Below, piece after piece: positions 28,914 to 36,500 of a DNA stretch of 37,180 bases. Location of the stretch: the IMG/VR virus record IMGVR_UViG_3300006737_000075, positions 1 through 37,180 of that record; one strand, given 5' to 3'. A program made the position numbers and the translations under genes. Position 1 is the stretch's first letter. Each line of letters begins with the position of its first letter. This DNA is from a virus. The notes beneath the pieces were generated by a model. That model did not search any database. It was not told the DNA's origin and was given only the letters and a program-made list of their open reading frames with translations.

Positions 28914-29275
28914 CAGTCATCCCTCTCACGCATTCTTTCAACTACTCTCATTACACTCTTTTTTGTCCTTCTTGGATAATGTCCATGCGTGTTGTAGTAT
29001 TCAAACACCGCTTGTCTGTAATCCTTAATTCGGGGTTTTCCTTCTCTTTTCAAATTGAGTATGTTCCGTTCTTGTTCTTCTTTCGCTCGTTTAGCGTCAA
29101 GTTGTTGTTGAAGCGGTGTCACTATCTGTCGTCTTTGTTGCTCGGCTTGACGCTGTTCGTTGAGGCGAGCCTCCTGTTGCTTCATCTCTTCCATCATTTG
29201 CCTATGCTCCGCGAAAGCAGGGTCATCATCGCCCATGTTCTTGAGCAATCGCCAAGCCTTCTCAAACGGATTCAT
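28913..29275 (-). CDS. Charged coiled-coil protein with N-terminal AWRLLK motif (120 aa)
   Basis: The protein starts MNPFEKAWRLLKNMGDDD, the same motif that ends the two zinc-finger proteins near the other end of the window. Residues about 22-75 are a Gln/Glu/Arg-rich helix likely to form a coiled coil. The C-terminus is basic (PRRTKKSVMRVVERMRERDD). It overlaps its upstream gene at TGATG, with GAGGTGG just before the ATG. The combination of a short linear motif and a coiled coil suggests an assembly or tether protein at the neck; this is inference. Confidence 0.8.
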   Translation of the reverse strand: MNPFEKAWRLLKNMGDDDPAFAEHRQMMEEMKQQEARLNEQRQAEQQRRQIVTPLQQQLDAKRAKEEQERNILNLKREGKPRIKDYRQAVFEYYNTHGHYPRRTKKSVMRVVERMRERDD

Positions 29276-29541
29276 CAGACCACCTCTTCGGTTTTCGCGA
29301 GATTGTAGTGCATTGGTTTCTTACACGCTCCGCATCGCTCAAGATAGCAAAAATGAAGCATACCACAGAACTTACAGCGCGTTCCCGCACCGATGTTGAC
29401 AATGTCGCGGATGTTGCGCGTCTTCATGTTCTGACGTTTCACAACGCCTTTCAACTTGTCGCGCTCATCGGTCTTGACCATCGACTCTTCGGCTTTACGC
29501 CAACCCTGTTTTTCGAGGCGTTTTAACTCGTTCAAGTCCAT
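29275..29541 (-). CDS. Zinc-ribbon protein (88 aa, or 93 from an upstream ATG)
   Basis: A zinc ribbon near the C-terminus is formed by CKFC and CGAC, eleven residues apart (Cys61/64 and Cys75/78 counted from the longer start). The N-terminal half is a charged helix. Two starts are possible. The ATG at 29554-29556 overlaps the upstream stop (ATGA) but has no good binding site. The ATG at 29539-29541 has GAGGGTGAG four bases upstream and is my choice. It is one of several small zinc-binding proteins in this module; its partner is unknown. Confidence 0.75.
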   Translation of the reverse strand: MDLNELKRLEKQGWRKAEESMVKTDERDKLKGVVKRQNMKTRNIRDIVNIGAGTRCKFCGMLHFCYLERCGACKKPMHYNLAKTEEVV

Positions 29542-29552
29542 GTCGCTCACCC

Positions 29553-29726
29553 TCATGAGGTGACGACTACGACATAGAGATTGCCCTGCAAGGTGTAAGA
29601 GGTGATTGCCTCAACCGTCTTCCCGTTTGTGTAATCGTCGAGAACCTTCTGAACTCCACCTGCCACAGCCGCGCCTGTTTCACACCCTTCATCGGGGTTA
29701 AATTCAAACACTTTTGTGTCGGACAA
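29553..29726 (-). CDS. Small protein with TTG start (57 aa)
   Basis: This short gene fills what would otherwise be a 180-base gap. TTG (29724-29726) is preceded by GAGGTGA at six bases, and a TGA lies directly upstream in frame, so no ATG start is possible further up. The product begins M(TTG)SDTKVFEFNPDEG and ends SYTLQGNLYVVVVTS. It looks like a small alpha/beta or beta protein. Its stop overlaps a candidate ATG of the zinc-ribbon gene. Spacing, binding site and strand all agree with a real gene, probably a minor head protein. Confidence 0.7.
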   Translation of the reverse strand: MSDTKVFEFNPDEGCETGAAVAGGVQKVLDDYTNGKTVEAITSYTLQGNLYVVVVTS

Positions 29727-29737
29727 GGTGAATCACC

Positions 29738-29989
29738 TCATCGCTTGCCGAGTGCAAATAGACGTCCACCTGCGGCTACACCGGGGTCGGTAAAGTTGAC
29801 CGTTGTGCCTACGACGTGAACGCCGACAGGACCCGCTGCTCCTGCTGAAGGAGTCATTGTTGCCATCAAAATCTCGGACATAAACGCGGAGAGGTCCGCG
29901 CTTGTATCGCCGTTTGCTACTGTTCCAGTAATCGCGATTAAATCGCCCATTGTGTGTGGTCTGTTATCACTTGTAAATGCCATATTCAT
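29738..29989 (-). CDS. Small structural protein, probably head surface (83 aa)
   Basis: The sequence is Gly/Ala/Thr-rich and beta-like, with MGDLIAITGTVANGDTSADL early and AAGGRLFALGKR at the end. The start overlaps the upstream stop (ATGA), and AGGAG is a few bases away. I do not recognise a named family. The small beta-rich form next to the capsid gene suggests a minor head or decoration protein. Confidence 0.7.
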   Translation of the reverse strand: MNMAFTSDNRPHTMGDLIAITGTVANGDTSADLSAFMSEILMATMTPSAGAAGPVGVHVVGTTVNFTDPGVAAGGRLFALGKR

Positions 29990-30363
29990 TCATCTCCTGA
30001 TGTTTGTGCTTGTTCCGCCTCGTTATTAGATTCTTCGGTCGGATTGAGGTATTCGTCAATAGCCGCGAGCAATTTCTTCTTTGTGGATAGTGAAGAAGAC
30101 GCGATGCCTTTTTCTTCCATCCATGCGAGAATGTCGCCCTTCGTCCATCCCATGTCAGGGATACCGTCGTTTCCTGTATCAACAGTCGCGACAGCCTTCT
30201 CAAAGGTATGACCTTCGATAACGAAATCCGAGCCTTCAACAGCCGAGCGATTAGCGTCCAACCATTCAGCGGACACTTCGCGTGCTTGACCCCAAATCCA
30301 CCATCCTAAGCGTCCACAGTTCGCACCTGTGCGACGTCGACCCTTGTAGGTAATTGTAGGCAA
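29986..30363 (-). CDS. HeH/SAP-like small head protein (about 125 aa)
   Basis: Near residues 70-110 lies a helix-extended-loop-helix pattern: GWTKGDILAWMEEKGI, then STKKKLLAAIDEYL. HeH and SAP motifs of this type bind nucleic acid or proteins and are found in some phage head-tail proteins. The N-terminus is aromatic and basic (TITYKGRRRTGANCGRLGWW); the C-terminal tail is acidic. GAGGTG is six bases before a TTG (30361-30363), which I chose; the alternative GTG at 30372 lies inside that site and gives three more residues. Function is otherwise unknown. Confidence 0.7.
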   Translation of the reverse strand: MPTITYKGRRRTGANCGRLGWWIWGQAREVSAEWLDANRSAVEGSDFVIEGHTFEKAVATVDTGNDGIPDMGWTKGDILAWMEEKGIASSSLSTKKKLLAAIDEYLNPTEESNNEAEQAQTSGDE

Positions 30364-30373
30364 AAGAAACACC

Positions 30374-31000
30374 TCAAGCCAAAAGCAAAAGAAGCATCAT
30401 TGATTCAGCAGTTCCAGTTTCGTGCTTGAGAACCAATGGTGTTCGCTTATGGATAACGGTGTTATCTGCAACGGTGTATCCCGGTGCGGCTTTGAGAGTC
30501 AAGACTGTGGCAGTCGCCGCGTCAAGAACGCCAATGAATCCACCTTCTGCATCAAGAACCGTATCGCCAACGCTGATGTTCGCGACAGCGGTTGAAGCAC
30601 CGCCTGAACCGTCATCAATAGTCAAAGTTGCATCGGATTGCGCACCTGCAACAGTCGCGTCGCCAACAGCCGTTGATTGCGCGAGGTTGATGTTTGTTGC
30701 AGCAGCCGCGCCAAGACCTTGAGCCGAAGCGTGCATGATTTCGCTGACTTGACCTGAAAGAGTCAAAGTCGCGTCGTTAGCAAAGCCGTTGACGTGTAGG
30801 ACAACCAATCGTGGGTTGAACCTGTTTGCTCGGTCAGTCTGTTGCGGCTCAAAGGATGCGAGAGAGCCGGGATAGGATGCACCCATCCAAAGTGTTTCGT
30901 CTTGGTCAACACCGCCTTGCAGACCCAAGTCCATTTCGACTCGGAGACTGTTTGCGCTACTGACTGTGTATGTAATTCCTCTATGTGTTATTGCTACCAT
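30374..31000 (-). CDS. Putative capsid decoration protein (208 aa)
   Basis: The gene directly follows the capsid gene, where decoration or stabilisation proteins are often encoded. Residues 1-80 and the last 40 frame a central Ala/Thr/Asp-rich region (about 90-170: TLTIDDGSGGASTAVANISV and on) that looks like an inserted beta domain. The C-terminus ends MMLLLLLA, a short Leu run. GAGGTGA lies six bases before the ATG. Decoration function is inferred from position and composition. Confidence 0.6.
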   Translation of the reverse strand: MVAITHRGITYTVSSANSLRVEMDLGLQGGVDQDETLWMGASYPGSLASFEPQQTDRANRFNPRLVVLHVNGFANDATLTLSGQVSEIMHASAQGLGAAAATNINLAQSTAVGDATVAGAQSDATLTIDDGSGGASTAVANISVGDTVLDAEGGFIGVLDAATATVLTLKAAPGYTVADNTVIHKRTPLVLKHETGTAESMMLLLLLA

Positions 31001-31011
31001 ATTTCTTCACC

Positions 31012-32157
31012 TCATTGTAGGTCGCGAATTGAACCGCTTGCACCAAAGAAAGAACACCATAGTTCACCCATAGTTCGGTAAAGACCTTCTTGTCCAAGAC
31101 GGTTAATCGCGAATGGGTCTCCGGTTTCAATTCCGGATTCAAAGTATTGTGTCGGGATAGCGGTTTGGAACCACAAGTAATCCGTGTCGAGATAGTAAAT
31201 TCGCGACAGACTGCTTGCACCTTCGTCAGGCATATCCTTTGTTGGAATCATTGGGACACCGTTGTATGTAGCAACGATGAATCCTGCTTCAAGACCGGGA
31301 ACACCCTTTACACCGTTGAAGGTTGGGGTGACACGCTTGCTGTCCATGAATCGCTGTTGTGATTGTAGGAGTTGTTGAACACGCATGAGTGTGTCGTAGC
31401 CTGTAAGCATAACCTTTGGATTACCACCGCGAGTCCAAAGTTGTTGGAACAATCCGTCCATCTGATTGAGGGACAGGTTGCGGTTCGCGGATGAGGAATC
31501 GACGTCGACTTCTGCGCTGTGGAAAGCGGCAGAACCATCGCGAGTGATGGAATACATATCGTGGTCGGTCAACGCACTAACGTGCGTTGTTCCTGTGGTC
31601 ATCTTGTCAGGGTCAGAAGTGATTCGGTCAAGAGACTCAAAATCATTGCCGACAGGAGTGTCGACATCTTCAAGAAGCATTCGGTTGATGTGTTCAGCGT
31701 GGTGCTTACCCATCTCTTCTTTGAGGACTTGTCGGACATCGCCCATACCGTCGTCCTTGTCAGAAAGGAACATGCTTACTTCCGATAGGTCGAAAGTGTG
31801 CGCGACAGTCTTTGGCTTTGCGGCAACGTGAAGGAATTCAGGCTTGGAGGTGTCAGGAAGAACGCCGTTCTCCGCGATACCGCCACCCTTTGCGAAATCA
31901 GCGCGCTCGGTGAGGATACGCCATCCGCTTCTTTCCCACGGTTTCTTCGGAAGAATAGAGAAGGCGTTGAACTCTTGGTTGAGTTGCGACCATACTTTTC
32001 GTCCGTAAATTGCTTGGTATGTTCCTGCGGTGCTGGACAACAAAGGCGCGTCGGCCTTGAGAATGTCACCTGCTCCGTAGGTATATCCGGTTGAGGATGC
32101 GCCACCGTAATAGTAACGCTCCATGTCTTGAACTGTTCTTACATAATTTCTTGCCAT
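31012..32157 (-). CDS. Major capsid protein, HK97 fold (381 aa)
   Basis: The protein shows the order expected of HK97-type capsid proteins: a helical N-arm (RTVQDMERYYYGG), the conserved-looking NAFSILPKKPWERSGWRILT near 65-85, an E-loop-like FAKGGGIAENGVLPDTSKP, a spine helix (VRQVLKEEMGKHHAEHINRM) and a P-domain/A-domain half with NPKVMLTGYDTLMRVQQLL and FIVATYNGVPMIPTKDMP. It lacks an N-terminal delta domain, consistent with a separate scaffold in the upstream gene. The start overlaps the protease stop at TGATG, with GGAGGTGA upstream, one of the strongest ribosome binding sites in the window and fitting for the most abundant product. Confidence 0.9.
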   Translation of the reverse strand: MARNYVRTVQDMERYYYGGASSTGYTYGAGDILKADAPLLSSTAGTYQAIYGRKVWSQLNQEFNAFSILPKKPWERSGWRILTERADFAKGGGIAENGVLPDTSKPEFLHVAAKPKTVAHTFDLSEVSMFLSDKDDGMGDVRQVLKEEMGKHHAEHINRMLLEDVDTPVGNDFESLDRITSDPDKMTTGTTHVSALTDHDMYSITRDGSAAFHSAEVDVDSSSANRNLSLNQMDGLFQQLWTRGGNPKVMLTGYDTLMRVQQLLQSQQRFMDSKRVTPTFNGVKGVPGLEAGFIVATYNGVPMIPTKDMPDEGASSLSRIYYLDTDYLWFQTAIPTQYFESGIETGDPFAINRLGQEGLYRTMGELWCSFFGASGSIRDLQ

Positions 32158-33047
32158 CAGTTTTCACCTCCATTCAACGCTTTACCTGCAAGTCGGTGGA
32201 CGTCGTCCCACGACATGTTTGCAAGTTCAGCGGTTTCAGGAATAGTAACGTTAGCGGTGGAAGCGGACTTTGCAATCATCGAGCCACCTGTGGAAGAAAC
32301 GTTGTCAATGCGGTCATTGAGAGCAAGGACAGCCTTTTGCAGTTCGACCATAGGAGCGCGAGCATCAAAGTCAGCCTTAGCGAATGCATCAGCCTCCGCC
32401 TTTTGCTCTTTGATGAAGCGGTCGGTAAAGTGGCTGTTCAAGTCAGACTTGAATTGTTGCTCGTTAGCCGCAGCCTTGAACACCTCATAAGCAGACTCAA
32501 TCTCGGACGGCGAAACGTTGTTCGCGTTAAGATAGTCGCCCTTAATTACGTTCTTGTTACCGGTTGGCGCGGAGCCAAAGTTCGGTTGAGGACGCTTACC
32601 GGAGTCGTCTTCACCTGCGCCTTCAAGAGAGCCTTGTCCGCGCATGTCAAAACTTGATTCACCGGGTCCGTATCCTTTGCTGAAATGGTCGCGAGCCGCG
32701 AGCGGGTCGAAACCTGCGCTCTTTACGGTCGATTCGAGCCATGTCAGGTAGTCCATTGTTATCATATCGTCACCTTTTCGTGTCATATCATCACCATACA
32801 TCATGTCTTCGTTCTCGTCATCCTCGTCGTCTTCTTCGTCGTCGTCGCGAGGTGGAGTCTTTTTCTTTGGCTTGTCGTCACCGAATGGGCCGGGTTCGCC
32901 GTCTTGGTCGCGGTCGAGAGGGAGTGGCATACCCGCGTCTTTCTCTTCCTTGTCTTTTTTCTTCTTATCGTCGTCATCCTCTTCCTTGTCCAATTTTTTA
33001 GACAAGCGTTCAAGGACGCTTTGCAATTCAGTCATTGTGTTTGTCAT
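32157..33047 (-). CDS. Nested scaffold protein from an internal start (296 aa)
   Basis: Inside the protease gene, in the same frame, ATG at 33045-33047 (residue 179, MTNTMTELQSVLERL) has AGGTGA four bases upstream (33052-33057). That is the strongest binding-site pattern in this gene. It falls precisely at the end of the protease domain, so it would release the scaffold region as a separate protein. The layout matches lambda C/Nu3, where the scaffold is made in excess from a start within the protease gene. Direct evidence for use is lacking. Confidence 0.5.
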   Translation of the reverse strand: MTNTMTELQSVLERLSKKLDKEEDDDDKKKKDKEEKDAGMPLPLDRDQDGEPGPFGDDKPKKKTPPRDDDEEDDEDDENEDMMYGDDMTRKGDDMITMDYLTWLESTVKSAGFDPLAARDHFSKGYGPGESSFDMRGQGSLEGAGEDDSGKRPQPNFGSAPTGNKNVIKGDYLNANNVSPSEIESAYEVFKAAANEQQFKSDLNSHFTDRFIKEQKAEADAFAKADFDARAPMVELQKAVLALNDRIDNVSSTGGSMIAKSASTANVTIPETAELANMSWDDVHRLAGKALNGGEN

Positions 33048-33581
33048 CGTATCACCTGTGGTGTCTTCCTTGAGAATACGAAATTGTGCTTCAGGGTTGA
33101 TTCCCTTTTCACAAATAGTAACCTCATGGAGTTCCATACGACGAATCTCGCGGTAATCTCCGCGTGTTTGGTCGCTCTTGTTGACACGCTCAAATGCTTG
33201 ACCGCCAATAGAAAACGAGCGCAAGTTTCCTTTGCGGATTTCAGAAGCCACTTCTCGCGCCTTCTCGATGTCGCCACGCAACTTGATGACGACGAACATA
33301 CCTGTGTCATCCACTTCGGATTTCCACATGCGTCCTGATGAGTCAGTATAGGAAGGAATGACTGTTCCGACTTGAATGTTAGAGTGTGCGAGTTGCACAT
33401 TACGAAATCCGTCAGCCTTCATGAAGTTGCCGAATGCGTTCTTCAAAGCACTACGAGTGATTAAATCACCCTGCTTATCGACCATTTCGACAGAAGCATA
33501 TCCCGCGACAACAAGGTCGTCACCAATGCCCTTCAAAATGAGGGGATTGGAGGAACCTGATGGAGCCGCAAGAATCGCCAT
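32157..33581 (-). CDS. Prohead protease fused to scaffold (474 aa)
   Basis: Residues 1-170 are an HK97-type (peptidase U35/S78) prohead protease. The probable triad is His66 (QLAHS), Ser124 (RSFSIGG) and Glu153 (ELHEVTICEKG). Residues about 179-275 are extremely charged (Asp/Lys/Glu runs), and 275-474 are helical and scaffold-like, with NQFKSD-like segments and a closing part ending MSWDDVHRLAGKALNGGEN. The protease would cleave scaffold and capsid partners during head maturation. It begins 18 bases after the upstream gene with only a weak binding site, and is coupled to the capsid gene at TGATG. Confidence 0.9.
   Translation of the reverse strand: MAILAAPSGSSNPLILKGIGDDLVVAGYASVEMVDKQGDLITRSALKNAFGNFMKADGFRNVQLAHSNIQVGTVIPSYTDSSGRMWKSEVDDTGMFVVIKLRGDIEKAREVASEIRKGNLRSFSIGGQAFERVNKSDQTRGDYREIRRMELHEVTICEKGINPEAQFRILKEDTTGDTMTNTMTELQSVLERLSKKLDKEEDDDDKKKKDKEEKDAGMPLPLDRDQDGEPGPFGDDKPKKKTPPRDDDEEDDEDDENEDMMYGDDMTRKGDDMITMDYLTWLESTVKSAGFDPLAARDHFSKGYGPGESSFDMRGQGSLEGAGEDDSGKRPQPNFGSAPTGNKNVIKGDYLNANNVSPSEIESAYEVFKAAANEQQFKSDLNSHFTDRFIKEQKAEADAFAKADFDARAPMVELQKAVLALNDRIDNVSSTGGSMIAKSASTANVTIPETAELANMSWDDVHRLAGKALNGGEN
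33052..33057 (-). promoter_or_regulatory. Internal ribosome binding site AGGTGA for the nested scaffold
   Basis: AGGTGA lies four bases before the internal ATG at 33047. It matches the GAGGTGA/GGAGGTGA sites before the capsid, decoration and Cys-rich genes. Confidence 0.5.
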
Positions 33582-33599
33582 TGTCTCACGGATTCAATG

Positions 33600-36500
33600 T
33601 CATGGTATATCAAGGGAACTCTTCTCAATCGCGATAACACCATCATCTTCAAGCGTTGCCACTTCACCTTGATTTGTTCGCAGTCGCTTGGTTTTCTTCG
33701 CTGTCGCGGGCTTTTCTTCGTTGTCATCGCGTGCCGCAGGGTCAAAATCGGGCATGGTGTCGTCGTTCATATTCTGCGTAGGTCCTCGCGGAGATTCATC
33801 AGGTGTCGCGTAACCAATACCTAACCCCTGCACACCTGTGCTTGTAATCTTCTCTTTCGTGATATGTTCCAATCCACGCTCAATCAAATGAAGACCGCGC
33901 TTGATAACTTCTTCTTCATCTTCCAACACATGCTTTCGTTTCTTACTATGACCCGCAGGTGGTTCAGGATTGACTTCGTCGTATTCAGGGTCTTCAACAC
34001 CCTCTTCTTTCAGCAACATCGCTGCTTTCAATTCCCAATACGGTTCTTGGTCATGCGCTAAACGAACAAGATACTCATTACCCCAAACACTCGATTGAGG
34101 TTCAACAATCCACACACCATCTTCGATACGCGTCTTACAGATAACGTCGTCATCAAAAGCAGGGAAGTTAATGATGATGTTTCCTTTCTTCATCGCGACG
34201 CGTTGTGCAACGTGGTGTTCACCTGACATGACTGCGAGTGTTTCCACGCTATCGGCGGCTAACGGCTCGTTGTCTGTAATCTTCGCACTTCGTATTCTGT
34301 ATGTTGGATGTTCACCATTGGATGCGCTTACACCTGTGCATCGAACCGTAGCAAAGTCTCCTTCTTTCAACCCTCTCGGTCCCTTCGCGCTTCCAACCAT
34401 CATATAGTGTTCTTCATCAATTTCTTGTGCGCGCTTACCATAATGTTCAGGGTTCATGAGTGGGCCAACACCGATGGTGTAATTCTTACCGCTACGCGAT
34501 AAGATGACGACATCCACCACCTTTTCTTTTGTCAGCAACACCCACTTAGGATGTCGAGGTTCTCCCTTCATGTAGGTTGCATTTGCATCGCGAAGAAGGA
34601 TGTCTATGTCCTTTTCTTTTTGTAATCCTTCAATAGCGACTGCCATCCCTTCATCGTCGCTACGCTTTGTATTGATAGGTTCGGGCATCTTGATGTGTTC
34701 GCTCGATTCGTATTGAGCGCGAAGATGGCGAATGCGGTCTTTGGTCGGCATGTTGTGTGTGTCTTCATCCGCTGTCTTCAACAAATCAATGACGGTCATC
34801 ATTCCATCATGAAGAATCGCGTGAACTATGAAGTCTTTTTCGTAAACCTTGTGCGCTTCTTCCAAAATCTTGTCATCCAATTTCACTTCTCCATCTGCGC
34901 TGTATGCTGTCAATTTGTTTTTCTTCTTTGTCGCGATAACATGCTCGCCCTGTGGATACAGACTGATGACCCAATCACCTGTAAATCCGCGCAAATGTTC
35001 CATATCTTTGAGGTCGAAGATGCGATGCATGAACTTGACAGGTTGAGGTTTGCCGTCTTCTTTCGTTATGATTGAGTCGTCGATGATGCGGTCGAACGAT
35101 GTCATGATGTTGGGGTCGTCGACACCTGTGGACTGTTGCGCTCTTGTATCGAAATGTGAAGGGTCGTTGGAGATGTGATTCGACGCGCTGTAATCGTATG
35201 GTTGTAAGAGAGGATTGGCGTCTCGTAGCCCATCTCGCGAAACAACAAGTCGCATGTCGCCGTTGTTCGGTAAAGGGTTTTGAGCGTTGTTCGGTGTCTC
35301 AATAAGGAAGTTGGCATTTCTTTTCAGCGCGTCTTTGTTAATGATGATAGGAGGTTTGACGTTCTTACCGAACTCAAATTGATTGTGTCGGCTAAGGTAA
35401 CACGGTATGAGTGGCGCGTTTGACGGACTGCCACCACCAACAGGAAGGTCGCTGTGAGTTACATCTTTGTTGACTTTGTATGATGTTGTTTGGTCGTTTA
35501 ACGCGAAAGCGAGACTGCGCAACTTTTTCAATTTTGAACTGCGGTCTTTCTTTGAACCTGATGGGAAGATTTCTTTGGAGTTGATAATCTGTTTTTTTCC
35601 TCGTATTCCTTTAGCCAACACAGCAACGTCGCTTCCCGATTTCGTTTTATCAAACAATTGACCCATAACAGCGTGAATCGCATCAAATTCTTTTTGCATC
35701 GAAAGCGGTTTGCCTTCGTCGAATATCGCATCACCGCCATGCAGTATGCCGTGTTTTTCTGAACCCAACTTGAATATGTCAGCGCGATTGTGAACGTGAG
35801 ATAGGTTCTCAAAGATGTTCCCATGCAACTCATGAGGGTCTTTGATGACATCCGCGAGCGTTTCTTCTTTTCGTCCTCCGCGTCGTGCATCTTGAATTTT
35901 TGAAGGCGCGGGTGCTGAAAGAGGTTTAGAAAGACGTTTGTGTGCTAAGTAACGCGAAACAAATGCATCCTCAAACGATATGCCTTGTTCGTTCGCCGCT
36001 TCTTGCACTTTCTCGATAACCTTGTTGAAAATTTTCCGCGTTCGGTTGTTGCCGTCGAACAGACGATTTGCTAACTCATGCCCCTTCGGAAGACCATCAG
36101 GATATTCATGAGCCAAGCGCATTCGGTCTCCACCTCCCGTCATGTCGTGGTGGTTACGTCTCACTCTCAATTTCTTAATGCGGTCTGCCATTTCAGTCGT
36201 AATGAGTGTGTGCATTGGTGTTTGCTTGTCGCGCTCCATACCCGCTATGGTGTACCCTGTCGCCTCTCCTTTCGCCATCAATTTCGACTGTTCATCAGAA
36301 GTGAGGTGTGTGGCTATGTATTCAGCGATGTGTAAACCGTATGCCGTCATAGCAGTCGCTTCGTTGTTCTCAACATTCGTCATACCCTCATAGCCAAATG
36401 CTTTGGGATAGTGGGCTTCGATAGCAGGACGAACCATCATATCGAAGACTTCTTTGACAACATCGTGCGTCTGACGTCCCAACTGCAACTTGTCGTGGAA

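Noticed and set aside
32685-33338. 217-residue plus-strand frame, and others such as 32091-32657 and 28784-29308
   Set aside because: They run antisense to the protease/scaffold, adaptor-like and coiled-coil genes. Their content mirrors the codon bias of the real genes (runs such as Ser/Phe/Val opposite Asp/Lys), and they have no plausible domains.
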